A stretch of DNA of 64,000 bases from Allium sativum (lineage: Eukaryota; Streptophyta; Magnoliopsida; Asparagales; Amaryllidaceae), in assembly GCA_030737875.1 (NCBI GenBank), contig CM060918.1, forward strand, positions 776,544,552 through 776,608,551. The letters are read 5' to 3'. The notes beneath the pieces were generated by a model. That model was given only the letters and a program-made list of their open reading frames with translations. It was not told where the DNA came from and searched no databases. Positions 11,965 through 23,549 of this stretch are shown in pieces. Positions within the stretch are counted from its first letter, which is position 1. Every line of letters begins with the position of its first letter. The translations under genes were made by a program, and so were the position numbers.

Positions 11965-12195
11965 ATGTTGTAACGATGTATGACCTCTCACATTAGACGT
12001 CTGTTCGTGGCTGCTGGATTTGTCGGGTGATTCCGGGCAGACTTATACCACAACGCGCCTAACCTCGCGTCATAAATCGTTATGCCTCTAGTTCTTGTCG
12101 TTGAACTCTCACATTAGACGTCCGCTTGTGGTTGCTGGATTTGTCGGGCGGTTCCGGGCAGTCTTACACCACAAACGTGCCTAACCTCGTGTCAT
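11965..12195 (-). repeat. Tandem CCGG module pair (E1 3' LTR)
   Basis: Two ~113-bp copies each contain CTCACATTAGACGTC, TGCTGGATTTGTCGGG, TTCCGGGCAG, CTTA.ACCACAA and GCGCCTAACCTCG or GTGCCTAACCTCG. The same pair, in the same order, is found in the LTRs at 18812-19020, 21552-21775, 44747-44965, 53408-53625 and 63870-64000. Confidence 0.8.
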
Positions 12196-13340
12196 AGGCA
12201 TTCATTAACAATCGTCTTTCACCCAAACCCAAAATTCATGTCATATGTTCCAAATTCAACTTTATTACATTTCATTTTTACGCCTATTTCCAATTTGTCA
12301 TTCACTACACCAATTACATAATAGTTAGCCAAATTTCATATTACCCAAATTATCCATTTATAGCCAAATTCACCAATTCCATGTTATTCATACCCAAACA
12401 TGCCAATTTCCAATATCCAATTATACCCCAATTTCATATAATCAATATTTTCCCAATATATATCCCAACATTCCCACGTTCATACATATAATCTAATTCA
12501 CCCTCTAGGCTTACTTTTCAAGTCACAAATAAATTTCACCAATCCATGTTATCCAATTACATGTTGCTAATATTGAATTATACCAATTCCATATCCAATA
12601 GTTCCAATTAAATTTACACAATTTCATGTTAACATCATAAATCAAAATTCATAGTTGCGCACTATTCAGCATAGATTCATGTTCCCAAAGCATACCCAAA
12701 GATTCATTATTGAAATATGCTCCAAAATCCCCAATTCGACTTTATTTCATTGAATAATCCCAATGTACAATTTGCCAATTGTCCCAATATTTGCAATAAT
12801 ACTTGTTATGCCACAATCCCCAAATTATAGGTTATATTCCTCGATTGCATAAGATAAATTATGCCCTAATATTCCCATATTTCAATCGTACGTATATATA
12901 ATAAAATTTCGTCTAGGTTCGAGATAATCTAGATCCAAAAATAAAAAGGGGAAAGAATAAAAGGAGAGAACTCAAACGTAGGCATAAATAAAATAACTGA
13001 TCTTATTAAATTATCATCATATTCATTATGGGGAATGCTAAACTATAGAAGCAATATTATACAACAAATATAGTTCAAATCCGCTCACTTTGACTGGATT
13101 GGAGAAATAAGTGATTTGTCGTTGATGTAGAATGCTGATTTAATCTTCTTATTTGATTATTGGTGAAGAGCATGAATTGTTGATGAAGAACTTTGCTACT
13201 TGATTTGATTAAACTCCAAAGTTGATGAAGAACTTGCAAATTAATTTAAGGTTTTGAGGCGGCGGCCATGTTTAGTTGAAGTTTAGCGGCATGGAAGCGT
13301 CAGAAGGATTTGTTTATGAATTAGGTTAGGTCTAGGCACT

Positions 13341-13348
13341 ATTTTATA
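13341..13348 (-). promoter_or_regulatory. TATA box of E1 3' LTR
   Basis: TATAAAAT on the minus strand in the context CACCTATAAAATAGTGCC, 520 bp into the LTR and about 105 bp downstream of the GGTCGACC cluster. The other LTR has the same box at 22917-22924. Confidence 0.65.
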
Positions 13349-13450
13349 GGTGTAGAGAGTGTTTTAGAGCCATTAGATCGCCCTAGAAACCATCCAGTTT
13401 GTCCAGCACATCAAAAATCGTCACTGCCCAGATCTGAAAAAACAGGGGGG

Positions 13451-13537
13451 AGGTCAACACTAAGGTCGACCCCTAGGTCGACCTCCCTGGGTAGGTCGAC
13501 CCCCAGGCCGACCTCCCTGGGTAGGTCGACCTGCCTG
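13451..13537. promoter_or_regulatory. GGTCGACC palindrome cluster (E1 3' LTR)
   Basis: Four exact or one-off GGTCGACC palindromes plus one GGCCGACC lie about 15-20 bp apart, separated by CCTAG and CTCCCTGGGTA. The other LTR carries the cluster at 23027-23097. Position upstream of the TATA box suggests regulatory sites; no binding protein can be named. Confidence 0.7.
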
Positions 13538-13867
13538 GTATTTTCCTATGTAAATTCTGAATATTTGTTGAATCTTCCGAAGGCCATAACTCTTTCATAC
13601 GGAGTCCGATTTTCGAAAACTTGGACTCTATTCCAAGCAGAATTCCGAGACGAACGTAATGGTGATGTCCGTTTTTCTTAGTTCCTGATATTTAAATTAA
13701 GTATCCTTATTTTATTGTCTTCTCTGTTATTTACACTGTTATCGAATTAATTTTTCCTTCTTTTCCATATATTAATATATTTTCATTGTACATCACCATT
13801 ATTTACCTAGCTATGTATATACACATTTTGTACATTTTTAATTCTGTTAAAAATGCGGGGTGTTACA

Positions 13868-15990
13868 TTTTCCCACCCTTAAAGAATTTCGTCCCCGAAA
13901 TTCGATAAGAGTAAAATAGATAATCCCTCGCAATATCCATCCATCAATTGTGCATCCAATTGTTGCAAACATTGTGCACATGTGCAAAGTAAGATACATC
14001 ACAGTAAAGTATGTATGCCTAATTTGGATCCACCTATATGTATGCAAACTTTAAAAACCCTTTCAAAGCATGATGCTCACATCCTAAATATACTTGCAGT
14101 TCTATATGAATGCAATATTTTTGAAAAATCAAAACATTTTTCATCCAAATTTTCCTACACTCTTACAGAGTAAGAGCATAGTTCATCCAATTTTTGCATC
14201 CAAAACCCTACCAACCATCATTAAATTCGAATTTTAGAAAAATCTAATTTTCCAAGTTCGATTTCTTATGTTATGAAAACGTAAAATTTTACGTCCTCCG
14301 TTTTTCTTTTCTAATTGCACTTGGTTTTTTACATAACTATTCTATAAAGATTTCCTATTTTCCTATCCAAGTACAACCACATAAGAAAATTTCTTCTCTT
14401 TTTCCACTTATCTTGGAAAAATTTCATATGTATTCATCTTTTTCTTAAGATTTCCATTTTCTTCTCCCGTCAGTTTGTTGCTTTATTGGATTTGTTATTT
14501 TCTTCTTAATTAGGCTATTTTCTTTCTTAGCTTATTTGACTTACTCCAATAACTTAAATTTATTTTCCAAACAAACTTTTCTGTTTTGAACTCAAACAAC
14601 ATCCTACACAGCTACTACCTAGGGCCAAGAATCATAAGGCTATTTCTCTAAAGAAAAGTCCAACCACCAATTCTCTACACTTACTTGCCCTTCCACTACC
14701 TAGTAGTCACTACTAGTTCTTGCTGTGTATTACTAGCCTATACTTCATCTCTTTTTCTCAAGCAACAAACCTAGGTTTCTCAATGTTTATGCAATCTACA
14801 GGAATTTTCTATTAGTTTAATATTAGCTACTCTTTGACTGGAAATTGGTAAGAGAATAATTCCCTAAGCGTCAACCCCGAAGACCGAAATCAACATCAGA
14901 TTGATACTCAGAGAATCACTCAACTCTACCAATCTCCAGTTAGGTTCTCTTTATTTAATTCATAGCCTTAACTTTATCTCAATCTTTCTAGGTCTTAATC
15001 CTTACCTACCCCATTCTTTTAAAAGAATGGTTTGGCCTCCTTCTTTGCATTGCATATTTCTTCCAAAACTAAAAGTGGTAAAACTTTTATCTTTTTCTCA
15101 AAAACTTGCCTTTTCCAATCCATAAAAACATGTTACTAAATAAAAATGCAAAACAATTTTTTTTTTCTCAAATCACAAAACTGGAGTAGATGAGGATAAC
15201 TATCGGGCTTACGTTGTTTCTAATTACAATGTTAACATAACTACTCGCTACAAGGTGTAGACATCTATTCTATTCCTACAACTTATTTTGTCCACCCAAC
15301 AAAATTTCTTCGTAAATCAATAATCAAAATTTATTGGTAACAGAATAGAATTTCAAAACTTCTTTTCATATATGAATACTAGCAAGCTATTTATGCTCCA
15401 TAATATGCACCTTTTTATGAGAGAATTCTTTTAAAACAAGAAATCATTGTTTTACACAATATACCCCACTTTACTTTAAAACCCAACATGCATTTATCAA
15501 AATACTTTTAAGATTAAATCTTGGAAAATACCACAAATCCTTTTACAAATTCAAGTTCTTAAAAGTTTATCATTGGGTTAGACTCAAAGCGGGTCTTCAG
15601 CTCAACTAGACTTTCCTAGACACTTTCATGAATTCAATTCCCTCGACTATATATATTCCTAATACATTTTTCATTTTTCAACCTTTTCGAGTTTCTAAGG
15701 TTACACTTCTAAACCCACTACTCTAACATTTCAGTTTCCACTTTACGGGATGTTTTCTTTCTCCAATGCCAAATCATATTGTACACTTTCCAACCAATCC
15801 TCTTAGGGGTCTCAAAATTTCTATGTTCAATCCTTGAGTGTACAAAATAGATATCCTAACTCTTTTCATGTCTAGTGGGCCACTATATGGATCTAGGTTT
15901 ATATATATATATATATATATATATTTGAAAATACAAAAGCGCTCACTCGTTATCTATATAGGAATCGTAAACCTATGCTCTGATACCAGA
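13868..15990 (-). other. E1 non-coding interior
   Basis: This 2.1-kb AT-rich domain has no gag or pol. At 13868-13881 the minus strand carries the polypurine tract TAAGGGTGGGAAAA, directly before the 3' LTR. Just before it GGGGACGAAATTC keeps a trace of a gypsy pol 3' end. At 14845-14940 is a segment nearly matching the element's own LTR (GAAGACCGAAATCAACATCAG-type core, also at 11283-11375 and 20861-20950). A TA microsatellite lies at 15899-15924. The matching interior of E2 (38730-41002) is about the same length. Confidence 0.75.
15976..15988 (-). other. Primer binding site, tRNA-iMet type (E1)
   Basis: The minus strand reads TGGTATCAGAGCA two bases after the end of the 5' LTR. TGGTATCAGAGC is the standard plant primer site complementary to the 3' end of initiator tRNA-Met. 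This fixes the direction and shows E1 was reverse-transcribed in the usual way. Confidence 0.9.
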
Positions 15991-17260
15991 TGTAACAACC
16001 CGGATTCCGATGGACCGATTTTTTTCAAAAATCCAATCCCCCGAAACCCGAGTTGATTGCTTTGGTATCCTACAGAAAAAGACAGAGAAAAGAGATATGT
16101 CAGAGTTCGGAAAACACCTCACAGCGGAAGGAGTAAAATATAATATATTTAAAACATAGCTTTACCTTAATCACAATACCGCTAAATCAGTATTCCCAAA
16201 GCTATAAGTCTCTGTCTAACCTGCGAATGTTATGAGGAGGGGGTCAGAACATAAGTTCTGTGTGAATGAATTTAAACTACACTTCTTGAATAATCCTACA
16301 TATACCGTTCAATTACACTTTCTTATTTATTAGGTTATACGTGTTATTAGCACTCAAAGCTTACACACACGTCACACCCATCTACCCCCTAGTAGATTAA
16401 CCTAATATAGTGTATATGTAGCTACCCCCAAACTGAGGTACACCCTGTGATATCCCACTCGCACGGTCTCCTCCGTATCGCCACAGTAATATGCACAGTC
16501 CCTCATCCTATGCCATAGTAACGTACAACGCTACATCCGCATAGAACCACTATCGCTGTGCTACGTAAGCGTACTGACTGCTATCCTCAAACTATTCGAT
16601 CGAGTATGGTTCCATCACCGAATAAGGCCCTCTAGTCCACGATACACCACCCAGAGCAGACATGGTGTACCTAGACTTTCCCACGTACGTATCATCAATC
16701 GTACTCGATGTTTCTATTGCACATAACATCTACTTGTGCACCCAAGTTCCGTGGTAGGGCTACACCAGAAAACACGGAACTCGGTCTGGAGCTTTTCTAT
16801 ATCTGTACGGGCCTGCCTCTAAGAGTGTCCAATGTACAGATATCCCTCGGGTCTGGTTTTTCTGTGGTGGCTATGGCCCCCACCTCAGCCCCTCCCTCAA
16901 CTAGTAAAGACCACACGAGCTAAGCGACCACCCCTAACAAGCAAACAATCTAAACATCCATGTGGGGTCTCCTCGCACCCGTTCTGTAACACCCCGAATT
17001 TTTTGTTAACGGTAAATTAACAAATTAAAGTATACTTAATTCAAAATGAAAGAATTAAGGGAAATGGGTTACGCAATTGCGCTCGTCTCGGAATTTTGCC
17101 TGAGATAGAGTCTGAGTTTGCGTGAATCGGGCTCCGTATGAAGGAGTTATGACCTCCGGAAGTTTCAGAATTCAATTTAAAATTCAAACATTTCAAAATT
17201 CAGTTCAAATTTCGAATTCAGAGCCAAACTGGGCTGGGCGGGAAAATTCCCGCCCAGGAC

Positions 17261-17330
17261 CCAGGTCGACCTGGGTGACCAGGTCGACCATATGGTCGAC
17301 CCGGGGGTCGACCTGCCCAGTCGACCTGGT
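17261..17330. promoter_or_regulatory. GGTCGACC cluster of the nested solo LTR
   Basis: Three exact GGTCGACC or GGTCGACCC-type sites, a GGGTCGACCTG and an AGTCGACC lie within 70 bp, some joined as larger palindromes such as GGTCGACCATATGGTCGACC. The TATA box follows about 150 bp downstream. Confidence 0.75.
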
Positions 17331-17482
17331 TTAACCCTGACTAGCCTGGTCGGTTTCTGGTCGAATTTCTGAGCTTGGCTGTGTCACTAGGGCTGATTTG
17401 TCACTTTTTGATCGGCTTCTCTTGAGATGGATGGCCTTGATTAACTCTAGCTTCATCGACGGCTCTAATTAGTTTGAAATTC

Positions 17483-17490
17483 TATAAATA
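17483..17490 (+). promoter_or_regulatory. TATA box of nested solo LTR
   Basis: TATAAATA in the context TTCTATAAATACAACTC, about 500 bp from the LTR start, the same relative position as in the related LTRs. Confidence 0.65.
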
Positions 17491-18811
17491 CAACTCAACA
17501 CTCAACCTAAATTCACACAAATAATATAGAACTAGAGCCGTCATACTGCTGGAAGGAAGCTAAGAGTAGCCGTCAGTTAGAGAAAGCTTAGAGACGAGCA
17601 AAACTAAAGTAAAACAAGAATCAAAACAACGTTTGTCTACCCAAAGGAAAGCATTTCAAATTCAGAACTCAGAATTCAGAATTCAAGTTCGTCGTTTGTT
17701 GTAAGTATAGTGATTTTTCCGATGGGAATAAAATTAAGACTTGATTCAATGTAAATTGGAAATGAAATTGTGCTATTGTATAACAATGATGTTAATTCAT
17801 ATCTATGTATTGAAATGATTGTATTGCGAATGGTTGGAATGTTTGTGGTTAAATTTACTTGGTGATTGGATCCATTCAAATGAAAACAACATCACATGCA
17901 AGTTGTATAGTTCATGTTATAATCTACACCTATATGTTTATGTGATTATATAAATTGTAGTGCTATGTCCAAGTTAAGATCTCATGTATATACTCTATGC
18001 TAAAACCTCTATGCCTAAATGATTAAGTTTGTATACATGCTCATATGTTTATACAAAAGTTGCAAAGTTCATAATTGGATCCATGCCAAGATCCATTTTA
18101 ATACAAGTTTCATGTTATAGTAGTAAACATGATTGGATCCAGTTCACACATGCGATGAAATTTTACATACTTTATGGACATTTCATATTCTTGTCATATG
18201 CTAGTGATGTTCGATGTTATGCCTAGATCTAAACATGTTTAGGCTTATGTTGTCTGAATCATATGCTAATTCATGTGACACCTATTTAGTTAGATCCCTA
18301 TTTCAATGCAAGTTCACGTGACAAATTGAAAACCATGATTCAGTCTATGTCGCAAATTCACATATATGTATGTTGACTATTTTGCAAGTTCCCACCTATG
18401 ATGTTCATATTGACTATGCCAAAAATGTCAAGTTTACACCTATGTCATGTTTATGTTAATGAATTTCTTTATGCCAATTTTGTGTACACTAAGTTAGGCT
18501 AAGTCTTTAGCCTAATATTATATGTTAAAAATCATGCGGACGAAAAGTTAGGCTAAGATAGTTAGCCTAATATTTAGATGGGGTAACATTGGGAAAATTT
18601 AGTAATTATAGGAAACTTGACATAAATTGGTGAAAAATATATGTATTGGCAAGTTTGTCACATGCCAAAATTAGTGGCACCGGAATGGTATAGATTCTTA
18701 TACCAAAAGTGATGAACTTGGAAAGTGGGCCATAACATTCAATTGTTAACAAATTTGCATATAACAAGTAAAAGAGACAAATATATAAATTTAGAAAATA
18801 CGAGTATGCTT

Positions 18812-19020
18812 AACCCGAGGTTGGATTGAGTTGTGATGTAAACCTGCCCGGACCCGCCCGGCTGTCCAGTAGTCACAACAATACCTATCCAATGTGGGTG
18901 GTTAAGCATTGAGCCCAATATGGACCCGAGGTTAGACTAAGTTACGGTGTAAACCTGGCCGGAACCGGCCGGCACATCCAGTAATCGTAACAATACCTGT
19001 CTAATGTGAGTGGTCGGTGC
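18812..19020 (+). repeat. Tandem CCGG module pair (nested solo LTR)
   Basis: Two ~110-bp copies read ACCCGAGGTT, AGTT.NGGTGTAAACCTG, CCGGA.CCG.CCGGC, TCCAGTA, ACAATACCT and AATGTG.GTGGT. This is the same module seen inverted in E1 and B. Confidence 0.8.
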
Positions 19021-22000
19021 TTTAAAAAAGCTAAGGACAGACAAGTCAGGATGGTAGGGTTAAGTTAACTAAAAAACTTAACCAATTCAACATGTTAATT
19101 AAACTGATGGGTGGAGTTAGATAAATACAGACACTTAACCACTTAACATGTTTGACTAGAAAACCCTAGTAACGGGGACCCATTTCAGCAGTAACCCAAT
19201 TAGGTATCATGGTACCCTGAAACTAGGCAGGGTGGGGCACGATTACTGGGCTGATTGTAAGCGGTAAAAAGTGACGGCGGTGGGTGCAACAGTGTGGGTT
19301 CTAACGGAGTGCGGGCGTGCACACACTTCGGAGCAGACACACAGGGCATTGGGGGGCACTAGTAGTATAACCTATGCATTCTAGAATCGTGTCGGGCCAC
19401 CACCATGGGACTTGATACACCCCATGGTGGGATCAACATAGGTATCTACAATTATTGGGGGCCGTAAGACACATAGGATTATGCGAGTTGGAGCCGATCT
19501 TTAGAAAAGGGGATCACTTCACCTCGATCATGGGGTGCTAATCGGAACTAATATATGTAGGTGCAGAGATATAGTGTGGGGTGCGATAGTATATTCGATT
19601 CAAAACTGCCTTATCTTAGTTTATGATACTTTCCTGTTTCCAGTTTATACCTATCATGCCCTTATTCTTATTCTCATACTGAAGAGTCACTAGACTTACC
19701 AGGCTTTATGTCTGACTCTGTTTTTCTTTCATCTTCTTTTCTTCCGTCCCCCCCGGTCCATAGGGAGGAAACAACCCAACTTAGTCAGACTCTTTGCAAG
19801 CTTCAAGATAGTAGATGTATGGTTTGGACTCTCTTTCCTTGGTTATGGCTTTTGGACACGTTCTATGGGGATTTATGCAGCTTTTATCATGTTTTATGCT
19901 TCTTTATTTAATAATCAAGATAGAAATGATGATGTAATGTTTTGGAAGTTATTGTGAGACAATTATGGAAATGTTTTGTATGAACACGTATTTTATGAAA
20001 TAAATGTCTGTTGTTTGCCGCTGCTTATATATATGTGTTTATATATCTGTCTTGTGCTTTATCTGTGACTTTTACTTATAAACCTCCACCGATGTTAAGG
20101 CATTCCCTTTGTGAGTGATCTTAATGGAGGTGGGGTGTTTCACGTCCCTTGATAGCAAAGGTTAACGATCTCTAGGGGTTAGCTCTTGTCTTTTCGCATT
20201 CCTTAGGCTGCTGGTGATAGGCATCCGAAGATCTTGCTATCGTTTGGTCTTGACCCTCCACCTCCGCCTGAGGCAATCGCCAAACCACCCTAAATGCCAC
20301 CGCGTACAACATTCTGACTGCCCCCTACTTGTGCAGTCAAGGCCCACCCACCTGGTAGTTCCGCGCAGACCCAACCTCTGTAATCCTAGCCCGAAGCTAA
20401 ACCACTACAGAGGACTACCAGGAGCACCTTTAACGTCTCACGAAGCTGCGTGCTTCCCCTTCCAGTCCGTTGGAGCCGCCAAAATAGCGAACGTGCGCTC
20501 TCCTCGTGCCTTATGGCGCCATCATGATCTACCTCGTTGGGTTATTCATCTTACAACGTACGGACTGCTTCAAGCGCCTTAGTTTTATATGTCAGTAGAC
20601 CCTAAGTCTAACCATTTATTTCACGCTTGTGCCACCTCGTCAACTTTCTCATTTAACTTGGTTATTCACATTAGCTTTTTTTTCTTTTCGTATTCACCAA
20701 GTTACCCTTGCTTATTAATTCAATTTATACTTAACCCACTTAAGTCCATTAATAAGCCCACAACATGTTATTTTCCAATTTCATAAATTATTCCCTTTTT
20801 GGGTTACAACAACATGTTATACTTAATTCATAGTTAAGTATGCCTTATCCCACATACATACTGATTAGGAGAATAACCCTCTAAACACCAGCCCCGAAGA
20901 CCGAAATCAACATCAAATTGGAACCCAGAGAATTACTCAACCCAACCAACATATATGATTTTAATTTACTTCTTTTCCACTCATATAACTTATATCATTT
21001 TTAAATTTCACATTTCTCCTTTCCAAAACACTTAATTTAAGTATATCTTTACATATAAGTTATCTCATCTTCCTTATCGTTCCCTATAACTTATCTTGTC
21101 CCATAAGTTATAATTTCCACCTATTATCCTTTCTTGCCTTATTCAAGGTTTATTCATAATAGGTTATTTATCATTCCCCATTTCTGGTCATTAATTTTAG
21201 ATTTGACTTAACCCTTCCATTTACTTAACTCGTTACTTAAACTTTACCCAATTCAATTACTTTATGATACCGTCACGGGTCCCATCTGGTTAAGCATATC
21301 TGAATTTTGTTTCATACGTCACCCGTGTCCCACTTAACCCCTTTATTATAGTTTCCATATCTTACACATGTCTTACTACGGTTAAGTCTACCTTAGTCAT
21401 GTTTTACATCACATGTCTTACAACGGTTAAGTCCACCTTAGTCATTCTTTACATGCCATTTATATCACCCACTTAACCCTCTAACCATACCCATGTCACC
21501 CACATGTCTTATTATGGTTAGTATTTCTTAATTTATTTATAATGTCGTAACGATGTATGACCTCTCACATTAGACGTCCGTTCGTGGCTGCTGGATTTGC
21601 CGGGCGGTTCCGGGCAGACTTATACCGCAATGCGCCTAACCTCGTGTCATAAATCGTTATGCCCCTAGTTCTTGTCGTTGACCTCTCACATTAGACGTCC
21701 GCTTGTGGTTGCTGGATTTGTCGGGCGGTTCCGGGCAGTCTTACACCACAAACGCGCCTAACCTCGTGTCATAGGCATTCATTAACAATCGTCTTTCACC
21801 CAAACCCCAAATTCATGTCATATGTTCCAAATTCAACTTAATTACATTTCATTTTACGCTTATTTCCAATTTTTCATTCACTACACCAATTACATAATAG
21901 TTAGACAAATTTCCTATTACCCAAATTATCCATTTATAGCCAAATTCACCAATTCCATGTTATTCATACCCAAACATGCCAATTTCCAATATCCAATTAT

Positions 22001-23549
22001 ACCCCAATTTCATATAATCAATATTTTCCCAATATATATCCCAACATTCCAACGTTCATACATATAATCTAATTCACCCTCTAGGCTTACTTTTCAAGTC
22101 ACAAATAAATTTCACCAATACATGTTATCCAATTACATGTTGTTAATATTGAATTATACCAATTCCATATCCAATAGTTCCAATTAAATTTACACAATTT
22201 CATGTTAACATCATAAATCAAAATCCATAGTTGCGCACTATTCAGCATAGATTCATGTTCCCAAAGCATACCCAAAGATTCATTATTGAAATACGCTCCA
22301 AAATCCCCAATTCGACTTTATTTCATTGAATAATCCCAATGTACAATTCGCCAATTGTCCCAATATTTGCAATAATAATTGTTATGCCACAATCCCCAAA
22401 TTATAGGTTATATTCGTCGATTGCATAAGATATATTATGCTCCAATATTCCCATATTTCAATTGTACGTATATATAATAAGATTTCGTCTAGGTTCGTGA
22501 TAATCTACATCCAAAAATAAAAAGGGGAAAGAATAAAAGGAGAGAACTCAAACGTAGGCATAAATAAAATAACTGGTCTTATTAAATTATCATCATATTC
22601 ATTATGGGGAATGCTAAACGATAGAAGCAATATTATACAACAAATATAGTTCAAATCCACTCACTTTGACTGGATTGGAGAAATAAGTGATTTGTCGTTG
22701 ATGTAGAATACTGATTTAATCTTCTTATTTGATTATTGGTGAAGAGCATGAATTGTTGATGAAGAACTTTGCTACTTGATTTGATTAAACTCCAAAGTTG
22801 ATGAAGAACTTGCAAATTAATTTAAGGTTTTGAGGCGGCGGCCATGTTTAGTTGAAGTTTAGCGGCATGGAAGCGTCAGAAGGAATTGTTTATGAATTAG
22901 GTTAGGTCTATGCACTATTTTATAGGTGTAGAGAGTGTTTTAGAGCCATTAGATCACCCTAGAAGCCATCCAGTCCGTCCAGCACATCAAAAATCGTCAC
23001 TGCCCAGATCTGGAAAAATTAGGGGGAGGTCGACACTAAGGTCGACCCCTAGGTCGACCTCCCTGGGTAGGTCGACCCCCAGGTCGACCTGCCTGGGTAT
23101 TTTCCTATGTAAATTCTGAATTTTTGTTGATTCTTCCGAAGGCCATAACTCTTTCATACGGAGTTCGATTTTCGAAAACTTGGACTCTATTCTAAGAAGA
23201 ATTCCGAGACGAACGCAATGGTGATGTCCATTTTTCTTAATTCCTGATATTTGAATTAAGTATCCTTATTTTATTGTCTTCTCTGTTACATACACTATTA
23301 TCGAATTAATTTTTCCTTCTCTTCCATATATTAATAAATTTTCATTGTACATCACCATTATTTACCTAGCTATGTATATACACATTTTTGTAAATTTTTA
23401 ATTCTATTAAAAATGCGGGGTGTTACAACTCCTTTCCTCTTACTCGAGCCTTATTACCATGTCAGTCATGAAGCAGTTATGCCATTATCGCATCTATTAG
23501 GAGCAAGCCATGTCGTCTTTGTTAATTGAAGTCATGCTGCCTTGGTTAA

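Larger units (their letters stand above)
9579..13867 (-). repeat. E1 3' LTR (4289 bp)
   Basis: U3 begins at 13867 on the minus strand (TGTAACACCCCGC) and U5 ends at 9579. In transcript order it holds the conserved ~90-bp block (13561-13671), GGTCGACC cluster (13451-13537), TATA box (13341-13348) and the CCGG module pair (about 11965-12195). There is no convincing coding sequence; small frames in the left half are repeated in the other LTR only because the two LTRs are near-identical. Confidence 0.85.
16985..20142 (+). mobile_element. Solo LTR (3158 bp) nested in E1
   Basis: It starts TGTAACACCCCG, ends GGGGTGTTTCA, and is flanked by CGTTC (16980-16984) and CGTCC (20143-20147), a 5-bp duplication with one change. 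The empty site is preserved in the other E1 LTR near 10570, which proves the insertion. In order it carries the conserved block (about 17059-17162), GGTCGACC cluster (17261-17330), TATAAATA (17483-17490) and the CCGG module pair (18812-19020). Its U5 text resembles element B's LTR, so it probably belongs to a related chromodomain-type gypsy family. No coding region. Confidence 0.9.
9579..23427 (-). mobile_element. LARD-like non-autonomous LTR retrotransposon E1
   Basis: The element is flanked by an exact 5-bp target duplication ACTCC (9574-9578 and 23428-23432). The two LTRs are 9579-13867 (4289 bp) and 15991-23427 (4274 bp after removing the nested solo LTR and its duplicated 5 bp). Each runs from TGTAACAACCCG to GGGGTGTTACA in plus coordinates. 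The 2123-bp interior has a primer site beside the right LTR and a polypurine tract beside the left one, which fixes minus orientation. It has no gag or pol. LTR identity is roughly 96-98% by eye, so insertion is fairly recent. Long LTRs with a short non-coding interior fit the LARD definition. The FRGRNSLRVGKCN-like remnant at the polypurine tract and the shared LTR modules suggest mobilisation by a chromodomain-type gypsy element such as element B. Confidence 0.85.
15991..23427 (-). repeat. E1 5' LTR, split by a solo LTR
   Basis: The pieces 15991-16984 and 20143-23427 together rebuild a 4274-bp LTR nearly identical to 9579-13867. They hold the same blocks: CCGG pair 21552-21775, TATA 22917-22924, GGTCGACC cluster 23027-23097 and the conserved block about 23121-23229. 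Confidence 0.85.

Noticed and set aside
20214..20582. A 122-codon frame in the E1 5' LTR
   Set aside because: The other LTR has the homologous stretch with stops (only 61 codons, 10757-10942), so it is a chance frame.
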